DNA from: Crocinitomix sp.
GTDB taxonomy: Bacteria > Bacteroidota > Bacteroidia > Flavobacteriales_D > Crocinitomicaceae
Reading direction: 5' to 3'
Length of the DNA: 10,365 bases
NCBI GenBank assembly: GCA_020849935.1
Contig: JADZFJ010000254.1
Coordinates: 1 to 10,365 of the forward strand
Part shown: one piece after another, positions 1 to 7,638 of the stretch
How the letters are laid out: every line of letters begins with the position of its first letter
Position numbering within the stretch: the first letter of the stretch is position 1
Translations under genes and position numbers: made by a program
Notes under the pieces: model-generated
The model's input: only the letters and a program-made list of their open reading frames with translations
Told to the model about the DNA's origin: nothing
Database searches by the model: none

Positions 1-290
1 CCGTAATTGCAGGCGAAATGTTGGGACTAAAAGCCATCTTCATGGACGCGGGTAGTGGAGCCGATTCGCCAGTGAGTGAATCAATGATTAAAGCTGTTAA
101 AACCAACACAAAACTTCCGATCATCGTTGGAGGTGGGATTAAATCAATCGAAGGAATCAAATCTGCACACGAAGCTGGCGCTGATGTGGTGGTGATTGGT
201 AATAAAATTGAAGAAAACAGTGACTTTTTACTTGATATTAAGTCCTATTTAAGCCACGAAATTGAAAAAAATGTATCGTATGAAAATTAA
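1..290 (+). CDS. Geranylgeranylglyceryl-phosphate synthase, C-terminal part (gene starts left of window)
   Basis: This is the 3' end of an open frame that enters from the left edge (first complete codon at 3) and stops with TAA at 288-290; about 95 residues are visible. They match the C-terminal half of the PcrB/GGGP synthase TIM barrel. A DAGSGAD segment (nt 45-65) corresponds to the family's (Y/F)xxAGSGA motif. The phosphate-binding signature follows: IVGGGI (GGG at nt 129-137), then AGADVVVIGN (GN at nt 198-203). From family knowledge, the enzyme joins sn-glycerol-1-phosphate to a prenyl diphosphate through an ether bond; Bacteroidota carry a bacterial branch of it. Nothing in the visible part is damaged. 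Chain-length preference is set by residues outside the window, so heptaprenyl versus geranylgeranyl use cannot be decided. The end overlaps the start of the next gene, which suggests one transcript. A generic TIM-barrel enzyme such as HisF or TrpC is less likely because of the AGSGA motif. Confidence 0.88.
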   Translation, partial: VIAGEMLGLKAIFMDAGSGADSPVSESMIKAVKTNTKLPIIVGGGIKSIEGIKSAHEAGADVVVIGNKIEENSDFLLDIKSYLSHEIEKNVSYEN

Positions 291-333
291 TTTGTTCCTA
301 ATTTTGACCATTTTTGGATTATCAGGAATTGCA
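280..333 (+). other. Signal peptide of the CotH-like protein
   Basis: Residues 1-18 from ATG 280 form a short basic start (MKIN), a hydrophobic core (LFLILTIFGL) and a small-residue end (SGIA) before Gln19. It is the usual Sec/SPase I signal of T9SS cargo. The cleavage position is inferred. Confidence 0.7.
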
Positions 334-2889
334 CAAGTGCTAACTCCTCCCACTTCTAATTTAGAGGCAGGCGTATATACCAGTGCAATGTCTTTAGAAA
401 TTTCTCACGAAGAACCTGGTGTCACAATTTTTTACACCATAAACGGCGACGATCCCAATGTTTCGGACCTTTTGTACAGTGGCCCTATCACCTTGGACAA
501 TCGATCAGGTGATCCAGATGTAGTTTCTCTAATTCCAACTAATCCTTCGTTGACCTATCCTTTCGGAACTTACTCAGTCGGTCGAGCAACTACTCGTGGT
601 TGGGTACCTCCGTATTCTAGTGGTTATAAAATTAATGTCATTCGTTATAAAGCCTTTAAGCCTGGTTTTGCTCCTAGTAAAACAGTTACTCAAACTTTCA
701 TCATCGACCCGAGTGGTGCTGATGTCTATACTTCACCTATTGTATCTATTGCGGTGGATTATTCAGATTTTTTCTCAAACAATCGAGGAATTTATGTCTA
801 TGGAGATCATCCCGATGGAAATTATGAGCAAAAAGGAGCCGATTGGGAACGGATCTTAAGTTTAGAATATTTCGAACGGAATGGTGAATTAGCATTTGCA
901 CAAAATGTTCGAACTCGAATTCACGGTGGTGGTAGCCGTCATGCACCGAAAAAAAATCTACGGTTATATGGAAAAACTGAAGAAAATGAGAATTTTAAAC
1001 ATAATTTTTTCGAAGATACGGAGCTAGCGAAATTCAAACGAATCCTGTTAAAAGCTGGCGGACATCGCCCAGATTGTTTTCCTAGGGATGATTTAGCTAA
1101 CATGATTACTAAAGGAATTAATGTTGAACAGCAGCATTTTAGACATGTAATCGTTTTTGTCAATGGCGAATATTGGGGAATCCATTCGTTAAAAGAGCGT
1201 TTGGACAATTATATGTTGCAAAATCTTTATGGAATTGATGACAATGAAATCACGTTGTTAGATCAAGAATATGATATTCAAGGCAGTGGGTTTTCTGAAG
1301 ACAGCGCTAAATTAAAAAATCTCGAGTTCTTTGTCGATGTCAATGATATGAACGATCCTGCTAATTACAAATATGTGACAGATCGAATTGATGTCGATAA
1401 TTACATTGACTATATGTGTGCTGAAATTTACCTCAGTAATGAAGATTGGGTGTACTCAAACGTAAATATCTGGCGTAAAACTGGTGATTATGATTTGACA
1501 AAAGGTCCTGGCCGTGACGGACGATTTAGATGGGCTTTGTATGATCTTGATGGTGCGTTTGGCGGGGATTGTTCGAATGCGTACCACACAGTCAATACGT
1601 TAGCTGCCGCAACCATTATTGATGGTCCTTTTTCATCCTATTCAAGATTTTTTAGAGGGATGTTGGGAAGTGATGAATTCCGTTTTAAATTCATCAACCG
1701 CATGAATGACTTAACCAATTCTTGGTTTAAAAGTTCGGTGGTGACTCAGCGAATCGACTCCATGTACACCATGATTACCCCCGAAGTTTTTGAAAATGCC
1801 GTAAGATGGAGGTACCCATCTTTTGCAGATAATTTGGAGGATCGTTATGTTGAAGCGCCGGGAATTGATCGATGGAACGAGCTTTTTACCAATTTAAAAC
1901 AATTTGCAAGTCGACGACCGCGCTTTGTTCGCAGACACATGATGGAGAAATGGGGTTATTCGGACAGTTGTATGGTAACCATTAACGTGAATGACGTAAC
2001 AATGGGCCGTGTCAAAGTAAATTCAATTTTAATTAATGAAGCCTTGCCAGGTGTTGCGCCAAGTTTATATCCATGGACTGGAAGATATATCCAAACAATT
2101 CCTTTGCCATTGATTGCTGTCCCTCTTCCAGGTTACCGTTTTGTTGAATGGTTAGAAACAGGAGAAACCAACGACACCATTTCATGGAATCCAGCTGGTG
2201 ATCAAACATACACTGCTGTTTTTGAAGAAGATGACTCCTATCAATCTATACGGATTAATGAAGTAATGTTGTCTAATACAGCTTATAAAGCCGATGAATT
2301 TGACCAATTTGATGATTGGTTGGAGCTTTACAATCCTAACTCATATCCTGTTAATTTATCAGGCTGTAAGTTAGTCCGCGATGGTCAAGAGTGGGTAATT
2401 CCGAATGATATGATTATTGCAGCAAATGGGTACAAGTTATTTTGGCATGACAGCGAAACCTATCAAGGGAATCATCACGTTAACTTTAAGCTGACCAATG
2501 CGATAGATACCGTGTTTTTATACTCGCCTCAAGATGTCGAGCTGGATTATTTGAGATATCCTGTTACTCCAACTGACAATTCGTATGGTAGATTTCCGAA
2601 TGGAAGTGAGACTTTTGCAAATTTCACTTATCCAACGGCCTTACAAAGTAATGATATCGCTAGTCTAAACGAAAATGTAAAGATATTGACGCCATTATCC
2701 GCCTATCCAAACCCATCATCCGACCTTGTTTATTTAAATAAGAATGTTGATTTTGAGTTATATACAATAAATGGCGCGTTGGTTTTACGTCAAAAAAATG
2801 TAAAACAATTTAGTGTGTCTGACCTAAAAAAAGGAGTTTACATTTTAAGAACTTCGGAATTAGAAACAATTAAAATCATCGTTAATTAG
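280..2889 (+). CDS. Secreted CotH-kinase-like protein with chitobiase-C, lamin-tail and T9SS type A sorting domains
   Basis: The protein has 869 residues from ATG 280. TTG 262 and ATG 271 are in-frame alternatives; 280 is preferred because it gives a compact signal peptide with the cleavage site before Gln19, as in the three downstream genes. Domains in order: signal peptide 1-18; chitobiase/hexosaminidase C-terminal-like module about 20-150 (PGVTIFYTINGDDP, then after an insertion YKAFKPGFAPS); CotH domain about 150-560, with GDHPDGNYEQKGADWER, HGGGSR at 215-220, FVNGEYWGIH, NEDWVYSNVNIWR and the acidic YDLDG at about 421-425; a bacterial-repeat-like segment 566-655 (PGYRFVEW); lamin-tail domain about 657-764 (RINEVMLSN, DDWLELYNP); and a T9SS type A domain about 802-869 with PNP at 810-812. 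CotH proteins are atypical kinases in Bacillus spore coats; in Bacteroidota the role of such secreted forms is poorly known. It is likely exported by the T9SS and attached to or released from the surface. Kinase activity and substrate are inference. Confidence 0.88.
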   Translation: MKINLFLILTIFGLSGIAQVLTPPTSNLEAGVYTSAMSLEISHEEPGVTIFYTINGDDPNVSDLLYSGPITLDNRSGDPDVVSLIPTNPSLTYPFGTYSVGRATTRGWVPPYSSGYKINVIRYKAFKPGFAPSKTVTQTFIIDPSGADVYTSPIVSIAVDYSDFFSNNRGIYVYGDHPDGNYEQKGADWERILSLEYFERNGELAFAQNVRTRIHGGGSRHAPKKNLRLYGKTEENENFKHNFFEDTELAKFKRILLKAGGHRPDCFPRDDLANMITKGINVEQQHFRHVIVFVNGEYWGIHSLKERLDNYMLQNLYGIDDNEITLLDQEYDIQGSGFSEDSAKLKNLEFFVDVNDMNDPANYKYVTDRIDVDNYIDYMCAEIYLSNEDWVYSNVNIWRKTGDYDLTKGPGRDGRFRWALYDLDGAFGGDCSNAYHTVNTLAAATIIDGPFSSYSRFFRGMLGSDEFRFKFINRMNDLTNSWFKSSVVTQRIDSMYTMITPEVFENAVRWRYPSFADNLEDRYVEAPGIDRWNELFTNLKQFASRRPRFVRRHMMEKWGYSDSCMVTINVNDVTMGRVKVNSILINEALPGVAPSLYPWTGRYIQTIPLPLIAVPLPGYRFVEWLETGETNDTISWNPAGDQTYTAVFEEDDSYQSIRINEVMLSNTAYKADEFDQFDDWLELYNPNSYPVNLSGCKLVRDGQEWVIPNDMIIAANGYKLFWHDSETYQGNHHVNFKLTNAIDTVFLYSPQDVELDYLRYPVTPTDNSYGRFPNGSETFANFTYPTALQSNDIASLNENVKILTPLSAYPNPSSDLVYLNKNVDFELYTINGALVLRQKNVKQFSVSDLKKGVYILRTSELETIKIIVN

Positions 2890-2903
2890 ATATTTTAAGC
2901 GCT

Positions 2904-5219
2904 ATGAGAAAATTGCTATTAGTATTCATCGTTGGAATGGCCAATTTGACAATCGGTCAAACATTCAATGAATTGTTAAAAGTTGTTGCCAACGATCGAA
3001 GCATGCAAGATCAATTTGGTTATTCAGTCGACATTTCGGGAAACTATGCGATCATTGGTGCTTGGTCTGACGATTTTTCGGTGGCTGATCCAAATATGGG
3101 ATGCGCCTATATTTTTGAAAAAGATGGAATTGCAGATTGGGAATTGGTGCAAAAAATCTCAGCTTCTGATCGCGATGATTATGATCGTTTTGGTTGGTCG
3201 GTTTCGATTGATGGAAATTTTGCCGTGGTTGGTGCTTATGCTGAAGATCATAATTTATTGGATGGTGACCCTCAAGCGAATGCAGGTTCGGCTTACGTGT
3301 ATGAACGCAATGTTTCAGGAACATGGAACGAAGTACAAAAAATTATTGCAAGTGATCGCGCGGCAGGTGACGAATTTGGTTGGGCTGTTTCAATTTCAGG
3401 AAATACCTTAGTCGTAGGTTCCCATTATGACAATGAAGATGAAGATGGAGTAGCATTTATCCACCATGCAGGATCAGCCTATATTTTCGATCGTATCGTT
3501 GGCGTTTGGACCCAAACAGACAAATTGGATGGATCAGGAAGAGCCGCGGATATCGTATTTCCAGGCGGTGGCGGCGGTGGCGATGATTTATCTGACCAAT
3601 TTGGTTGTGCTGTATCTATTTCAGATGATCGTTTGATTATTGGAGCTTATCACCACGATTATAACTCTTTAGGAGCTGCTCCTTTAAGCGAAGCAGGAAT
3701 TGCATATATTTTTGAACGCACCGCTGGGGTTTGGAGTGAAGTGGCTAAGATTCAAAGTTCTGATCGTGCAGCAAATGACCAATTTGGTTATGCAGTTAGT
3801 ATTGACGGAAATTTTGCCATTGTTGGTGCCTATACCGAAGATGAAAACGGTGTTGGGGGTGGAACAATGACCAACGCAGGTTCAACGTATATTTTTAAAA
3901 GATCACTCGCAGGGGTCTGGTCGCAAGTACAAAAAATAGTACCAAGTGATCGTGCACCAGGAGATCGATTTGGCTATTCTGTCAGTATCGATAATTCAAC
4001 AATAGTTGTAGGTGCTTTTCAAGCAAACACGGACGAATCAGGAGGCGCTTCATTGTCCAATGCAGGTTCGGCTTACACCTTTTCTTATGATCTAGGAACT
4101 GATACATGGTCGTTATTGAACAAAATCGATGCATCCGATCGACAAATCGATGACGAATTTGGTGTTGCCGTCGCTGTGTCTGGAGATGAAATAATCGTTG
4201 GTGCACACAAGCAAAATTTTAATGCCGTTGGAGCAGATGACCAGTTGGATGCCGGCGCAGCTTATTTCTTCGGGCAAGAATCTTGCACACCAACATTTAG
4301 CAGTCAAACATTGACATTATGTGCTGGTCAAACTGTCACCGTTGGTCCATACACACACGGAGAGACAGGAGTTTATGAAGATCTCATTTTTTCTGAAAGT
4401 GGATGTGATAGCATTGTGACAACGAATTTAACCGTTACACCAGCCCCTTCATCTTCACAAGAAGCATCCATTTGCTTTGGATACGCCTTTGAAATTGGAG
4501 GATCGTCTCATACCGAATCTGGAGTATATGTAGATACCTTAACGAATCTAGCTGGTTGTGATAGTCTTGTCACTACAACATTAACCGTTAGTCCAGAAAA
4601 TGCAGTAACACACGAAAAAACAATCTGTTGGGGAGATAGCTACACCATCGGCGCATCAACTTACACCATGTCTGGAATTTATGTGGATGCAATTACCTCT
4701 TGGGCACTTTGTGATTGTACAATTACCACTATTTTAAATGTACAATTACCCGTTGATAAATCAATTACGCAAACATTGAGTGTTTTAAAAGCTGGTGCCG
4801 ATGATGCCACTTATCAATGGATAAAATGTAATCCGTTCGAATTACTTGTTGGAGCAACTAATCAAACTTATATCGCGCCTGAAGTTGGTGAATACGCTGT
4901 GATTGTAACAGAAGGTGCTTGTTCTGATACTTCATCTTGCGTTTATGTGGATTATCTTGGGCTTGAAGAAAATTCAACCGAATTAAATTTTAATATCTTT
5001 CCAAACCCAAGCAACGGAACTTTTACCATTCAAACCAACCAATCGAATTCAGAAGGATATAAACTGGTCATTCAAAATATTTTAGGAGAAACCATAAAAG
5101 AACAACAATTAACAAATTTTACTACATTTGTCAACTTAGACAACCAACCAGCAGGAATTTACGTCCTTGTCATAACAGACGGACGATCTTCCTACAAAAC
5201 TCGTTTGTCTATGAATTGA
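2904..5219 (+). CDS. FG-GAP beta-propeller surface protein with three-repeat Cys stalk and T9SS type A sorting domain (paralogue 1)
   Basis: The protein has 771 residues. Signal peptide 1-18 is followed by Gln19. Seven FG-GAP-type repeats follow, marked by D-x-FG cores at residues 36, 94, 156, 231, 292, 354 and 417, each continuing as SVxIxGxxxxVGA and later AGSAYIFxR...W...QK. Seven such units are what a complete beta-propeller needs. Three 51-residue repeats come next, with Cys pairs 473/501, 524/552 and 575/603, each C-x27-C, preceded by a lone Cys461. An Ig-like segment (about 622-690, YQWIKCNPFELL ... GEYAVIVTEGAC ... SSC) leads into the T9SS type A sorting domain with PNP at 700-702. 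The expected location is the outer surface or medium. Oddities are a six-glycine run (nt 3564-3581) before repeat 4 and an extra Cys605 (CDC) in stalk repeat 3. It starts 14 nt after the CotH-like gene, so it is probably in that operon. No ligand or enzymatic motif is recognised. Confidence 0.87.
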   Translation: MRKLLLVFIVGMANLTIGQTFNELLKVVANDRSMQDQFGYSVDISGNYAIIGAWSDDFSVADPNMGCAYIFEKDGIADWELVQKISASDRDDYDRFGWSVSIDGNFAVVGAYAEDHNLLDGDPQANAGSAYVYERNVSGTWNEVQKIIASDRAAGDEFGWAVSISGNTLVVGSHYDNEDEDGVAFIHHAGSAYIFDRIVGVWTQTDKLDGSGRAADIVFPGGGGGGDDLSDQFGCAVSISDDRLIIGAYHHDYNSLGAAPLSEAGIAYIFERTAGVWSEVAKIQSSDRAANDQFGYAVSIDGNFAIVGAYTEDENGVGGGTMTNAGSTYIFKRSLAGVWSQVQKIVPSDRAPGDRFGYSVSIDNSTIVVGAFQANTDESGGASLSNAGSAYTFSYDLGTDTWSLLNKIDASDRQIDDEFGVAVAVSGDEIIVGAHKQNFNAVGADDQLDAGAAYFFGQESCTPTFSSQTLTLCAGQTVTVGPYTHGETGVYEDLIFSESGCDSIVTTNLTVTPAPSSSQEASICFGYAFEIGGSSHTESGVYVDTLTNLAGCDSLVTTTLTVSPENAVTHEKTICWGDSYTIGASTYTMSGIYVDAITSWALCDCTITTILNVQLPVDKSITQTLSVLKAGADDATYQWIKCNPFELLVGATNQTYIAPEVGEYAVIVTEGACSDTSSCVYVDYLGLEENSTELNFNIFPNPSNGTFTIQTNQSNSEGYKLVIQNILGETIKEQQLTNFTTFVNLDNQPAGIYVLVITDGRSSYKTRLSMN
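2982..4274 (+). repeat. Seven FG-GAP-type repeats (propeller of paralogue 1)
   Basis: Seven in-frame units have DxFG cores starting at nt 3009, 3183, 3369, 3594, 3777, 3963 and 4152. Spacings are 58, 62, 75, 61, 62 and 63 residues; the long 75-residue interval contains the poly-Gly insertion. The shared pattern is SDRxxxDxFGxSVxI, then VGA, then AGSAYIF. A seven-bladed propeller is inferred from the count. Confidence 0.8.
4299..4757 (+). repeat. Three tandem 153-bp (51-residue) C-x27-C stalk repeats, paralogue 1
   Basis: The first Cys codons lie at nt 4320, 4473 and 4626, exactly 153 bp apart. Each unit has Cys, Gly at +2, +8 and +16, Tyr at +18, Cys at +28, then DS(or DC)xVTTxLxV. A disulfide inside each unit is plausible but not proven. 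DNA divergence between units is substantial, so these are old repeats. Confidence 0.85.
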
Positions 5220-5236
5220 CTTAACTAAAGATTGCT

Positions 5237-7510
5237 ATGAAAACGCTACTATCTCTTATTCTAATTACCCTTTCATTTGGGATATTTTCCCAAGATTTTG
5301 CAGAATTTATTAAAGTTGTCTCGGAAGACCGTGACGTACAAGACCGTTTTGGATGGTCGGTTGACATTGACGGTGATTTCGCAGTTGTCGGCGCCTATGC
5401 TGATGATTTTGGTGCAGCCAATCCAAATATGGGATCGGCTTACATCTTTCAAAAAGTAGGTACCGAATGGGTTCAAATCCAAAAAATATTTAGCTCAGAT
5501 CAAGATGATTATGATCGATTTGGTTGGTCAGTCGCCATCGACGGAAATTATATTATCGTTGGAGCGTATGCAGAAGATCACAATCTTTTAGACTCTGATC
5601 CGCTCGCAAGCGCAGGTGCCGCATACATTTTTGAACGAAATGAGGACGGTGTCTGGGAACAAGTCCAAAAAATAATTGCTTCGGATCGAGCTGTTGACGA
5701 TGAATTTGGTTGGTCAGTAGCTATCGACGGTACAACAGCTATTGTTGGTGCTCATATTGATGATAAAGATGCAGCTGGTGCAGGATATATGTACCATGCA
5801 GGATCGGCCTACATTTTTGATCGTGCTGGTGATGGTACTTGGTCGCAAACTCAAAAAATTGTTGCCTCAGACAGATCACCAGGATTTGAATACGCACCAG
5901 ATCACGAAGATTGGAATGACCGTTTTGGCGAATCTGTTGCTATTTGGAATGATTATATTGCCGTTGGAGGACCATTTGCATCAAAAGCATACGCGTTTGA
6001 GCGTTCAGGTGGTGTTTGGACACAAGTTTCTATGCTCACTTATCCTGGTATTTCTTGGTTGGACAGAGCTGCCCCAGTGTCAATTGACTCAAACGTAATT
6101 GCTTTAGGTGCTCAAACTGAAGATTTAGATGAATTTGGATTAGAATCAATTCTAAATTCTGGCGGAGGCGCAGTTTTTACGCGGGGAATAGCTGGCGGTT
6201 GGTCTTATTTACAAAAACTATCTCCAGATGACCGAGATGCAGGAGATCACTTTGGTTGGTCAATTTCCGTTGATTTACCTTTTATCGCAGTTGGAACGCA
6301 CTCAGACAACCATGACGAATTTGGAGATGCTGAAATCGAAAATACAGGTTCAATTTATGTGTATGAATTACAAGATGATGGAACATTCATAGAAGTTAAA
6401 AAATTAGATGCATCTGACCGAACAATGGATGATGAATTAGGTATTAGTGTGGCAATTTCTGGAAATACAATCTTGTCTGGAGCTTACCAACAAGATTTTT
6501 TACCAGGCGGCGGAGGCGAAATTTTGGATGCTGGGGCTGCTTATTTCTATACAACAGATCCTGATGACGGTGGTTGTACACCAACCTTTTCAGAACAAGA
6601 AGTGGAGATTTGTGCAGGCGGTACCTTTTACATTGGTGGTAGTGCCTACACTGAACCAGGTGTGTATACCAATGTGCTCATAAACGAAGAGGGATGTGAC
6701 AGTACTGTAACTACACATTTAGCCGTGAGTGATCCAATTTCATATATGCAAGAACTTTCAATATGCGCAGGAGAATTTGTAGTTGTGGGTGATAGTTATT
6801 ATTTTGATTCAGGAGTCTATGAAGATTTTTTAACAACAGAAGACGGTTGTGATAGTATAGTGATTACCTACCTAGAAGTGAACGATGCTGCTTACATCTT
6901 CAATGATTACTCCATTTGTGAAGGTCAATCCGTTGTGGTTGGAGAAAACGTTTATACCGAATCTGGAACTTATGAAGATTATTTTGTCACAGAAAGTGGT
7001 TGTGATAGTACCGTAATAAGTACCATTTATGTAGGTGATGCAATTAATACTGAGGTTCTAATTGATGGTGATATTCTAAAAGCACAAGCTTTACCTGATT
7101 TTGTAACATACCAATGGGTCAGATGCGAACCATTCGAACTTATCGACGGTGCAAATGATCAAAATTACACGGTCACAGAGCCAGGTTATTATGCGGTTAT
7201 TCTAACGTCTGACGTATGCCAAGACACTTCGGATTGTATTCCAATGGGATTAATTGGTTTAGATGATTTAAGCACCGATTTCAATTTGAATGTTTTCCCT
7301 AATCCATCGGACGATATATTTGTAATTTCTGGCAAACAATTAACTGGTAATCAATTAATGGTATTTAACTCTAGAGGTGAATTAATTTACGAAGAAATTA
7401 TGAAAGCTGATCAAACAACGATCAATTTGGCAAACCAAGCAAGTGGGCTATATTTACTTAGAATTGCCAATGATAGTGGATTCATCGTGCATAAATTATC
7501 TTTGAAATAG
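5237..7510 (+). CDS. FG-GAP beta-propeller surface protein with three-repeat Cys stalk and T9SS type A sorting domain (paralogue 2)
   Basis: The protein has 757 residues and the same plan as its neighbours: signal peptide 1-18, Gln19, seven FG-GAP-type units with cores at residues 36, 93, 155, 228, 276, 337 and 399, lone Cys447, three 51-residue C-x27-C repeats (first Cys 459, 510, 561), an Ig-like segment (YQWVRCEPFELIDGA ... DVC ... SDC), and a T9SS type A domain with PNP at 688-690. Repeats 2-3 are nearly identical to those of paralogue 1 (shared DDYDRFGWSV and EDHNLLD). Repeats 4 and 5 are eroded: unit 4 is only 48 residues to the next core and lacks most of the loop between VGG and the strand SKAYAFER, and unit 5 has LDRAAPVSID in place of the FG core. 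The gene begins 17 nt after paralogue 1, so the two are probably cotranscribed. It is likely surface-exposed; the ligand is unknown. The sequence shows no stop or frameshift, so it is not a pseudogene. Confidence 0.87.
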   Translation: MKTLLSLILITLSFGIFSQDFAEFIKVVSEDRDVQDRFGWSVDIDGDFAVVGAYADDFGAANPNMGSAYIFQKVGTEWVQIQKIFSSDQDDYDRFGWSVAIDGNYIIVGAYAEDHNLLDSDPLASAGAAYIFERNEDGVWEQVQKIIASDRAVDDEFGWSVAIDGTTAIVGAHIDDKDAAGAGYMYHAGSAYIFDRAGDGTWSQTQKIVASDRSPGFEYAPDHEDWNDRFGESVAIWNDYIAVGGPFASKAYAFERSGGVWTQVSMLTYPGISWLDRAAPVSIDSNVIALGAQTEDLDEFGLESILNSGGGAVFTRGIAGGWSYLQKLSPDDRDAGDHFGWSISVDLPFIAVGTHSDNHDEFGDAEIENTGSIYVYELQDDGTFIEVKKLDASDRTMDDELGISVAISGNTILSGAYQQDFLPGGGGEILDAGAAYFYTTDPDDGGCTPTFSEQEVEICAGGTFYIGGSAYTEPGVYTNVLINEEGCDSTVTTHLAVSDPISYMQELSICAGEFVVVGDSYYFDSGVYEDFLTTEDGCDSIVITYLEVNDAAYIFNDYSICEGQSVVVGENVYTESGTYEDYFVTESGCDSTVISTIYVGDAINTEVLIDGDILKAQALPDFVTYQWVRCEPFELIDGANDQNYTVTEPGYYAVILTSDVCQDTSDCIPMGLIGLDDLSTDFNLNVFPNPSDDIFVISGKQLTGNQLMVFNSRGELIYEEIMKADQTTINLANQASGLYLLRIANDSGFIVHKLSLK
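5315..6565 (+). repeat. Seven FG-GAP-type repeats, two degenerate (propeller of paralogue 2)
   Basis: Cores begin at nt 5342, 5513, 5699, 5918, 6062, 6245 and 6431. Spacings are 57, 62, 73, 48, 61 and 62 residues. Unit 5 lost the FG dipeptide, and unit 7 has LG in its place. Count and order still match the other two paralogues. Confidence 0.75.
6590..7048 (+). repeat. Three tandem 153-bp C-x27-C stalk repeats, paralogue 2
   Basis: First Cys codons are at nt 6611, 6764 and 6917, exactly 153 bp apart, with the same Gly +2/+8/+16, Tyr +18 and Cys +28 pattern. Unit ends read GCDSTVTTHLAV, GCDSIVITYLEV and GCDSTVISTIYV. Confidence 0.85.
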
Positions 7511-7546
7511 ATTAAATTATCGTTAATCTTCGTTATTTAATCTATT
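7506..7546. repeat. Perfect 12-bp AT-rich inverted repeat at the end of paralogue 2
   Basis: AATAGATTAAAT (7506-7517) pairs perfectly with ATTTAATCTATT (7535-7546) around a 17-nt loop. The left arm contains the TAG stop (7508-7510). No T-run follows on either strand, and the stem has only two G-C pairs, so a classical intrinsic terminator is doubtful. A weak terminator, an mRNA 3'-end stabiliser or a protein-binding site are alternatives. Confidence 0.55.
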
Positions 7547-7556
7547 AAAATAACAC

Positions 7557-7582
7557 TTTGTTTACAAAATTATTTACTTTTG
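7557..7582 (+). promoter_or_regulatory. Candidate Bacteroidota-type promoter for paralogue 3
   Basis: TACTTTTG (7575-7582) is an exact match to the TAnnTTTG -7 element of Bacteroidota promoters. A TTTG (7557-7560) lies upstream, but the gap between the two is only 14 nt, shorter than the usual roughly 17-23, so the upstream element is weak. It fits the 128-nt gap, by far the longest between the plus-strand genes. Initiation would fall around 7587-7590, inside the next inverted repeat. Confidence 0.5.
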
Positions 7583-7622
7583 CTCCGTTAAAACACTTAA
7601 TAAACTAGGTGTTTGAACGGAG
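7583..7622 (+). promoter_or_regulatory. 14-bp near-perfect inverted repeat in the leader of paralogue 3 (operator or 5'UTR hairpin)
   Basis: CTCCGTTAAAACAC (7583-7596) is the reverse complement of GTGTTTGAACGGAG (7609-7622) apart from one A/G mismatch; the loop is 12 nt (7597-7608). It begins directly after the -7-like element and ends 16 nt before the ATG. The right arm holds GGAG and the left arm CTCC. No T-run follows it, so it is not an intrinsic terminator. Either a dimeric regulator's operator over the start site or an RNA hairpin fits; the sequence does not decide. Confidence 0.6.
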
Positions 7623-7638
7623 ATTTTAAATATAAAAT

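Noticed and set aside
262..264. TTG start for the CotH-like protein
   Set aside because: It is possible, but it adds six residues ahead of the signal peptide and breaks the Gln19 pattern shared by all four precursors; ATG 280 is favoured.
746..1208. Minus-strand open frames opposite the CotH-like gene
   Set aside because: They lie wholly inside a long, domain-rich plus-strand gene, give compositionally odd peptides and match no family I know; they are shadows.
280..2889. CotH-like protein as a glycoside hydrolase because of the chitobiase-type domain
   Set aside because: Only the non-catalytic C-terminal-like module is present; no hexosaminidase catalytic domain can be seen.
3564..3581. GGC/GGT run as a phase-variation microsatellite
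   Set aside because: It encodes six glycines with mixed third bases and a 3-nt unit, so slippage would change loop length but not frame; the tract is short and imperfect.
3052..4307. Minus-strand and shifted-frame open frames within paralogue 1
   Set aside because: His- and Gln-rich translations arise from the antisense of repeated GAT/TTTGG codons; the plus-strand protein explains the sequence fully.
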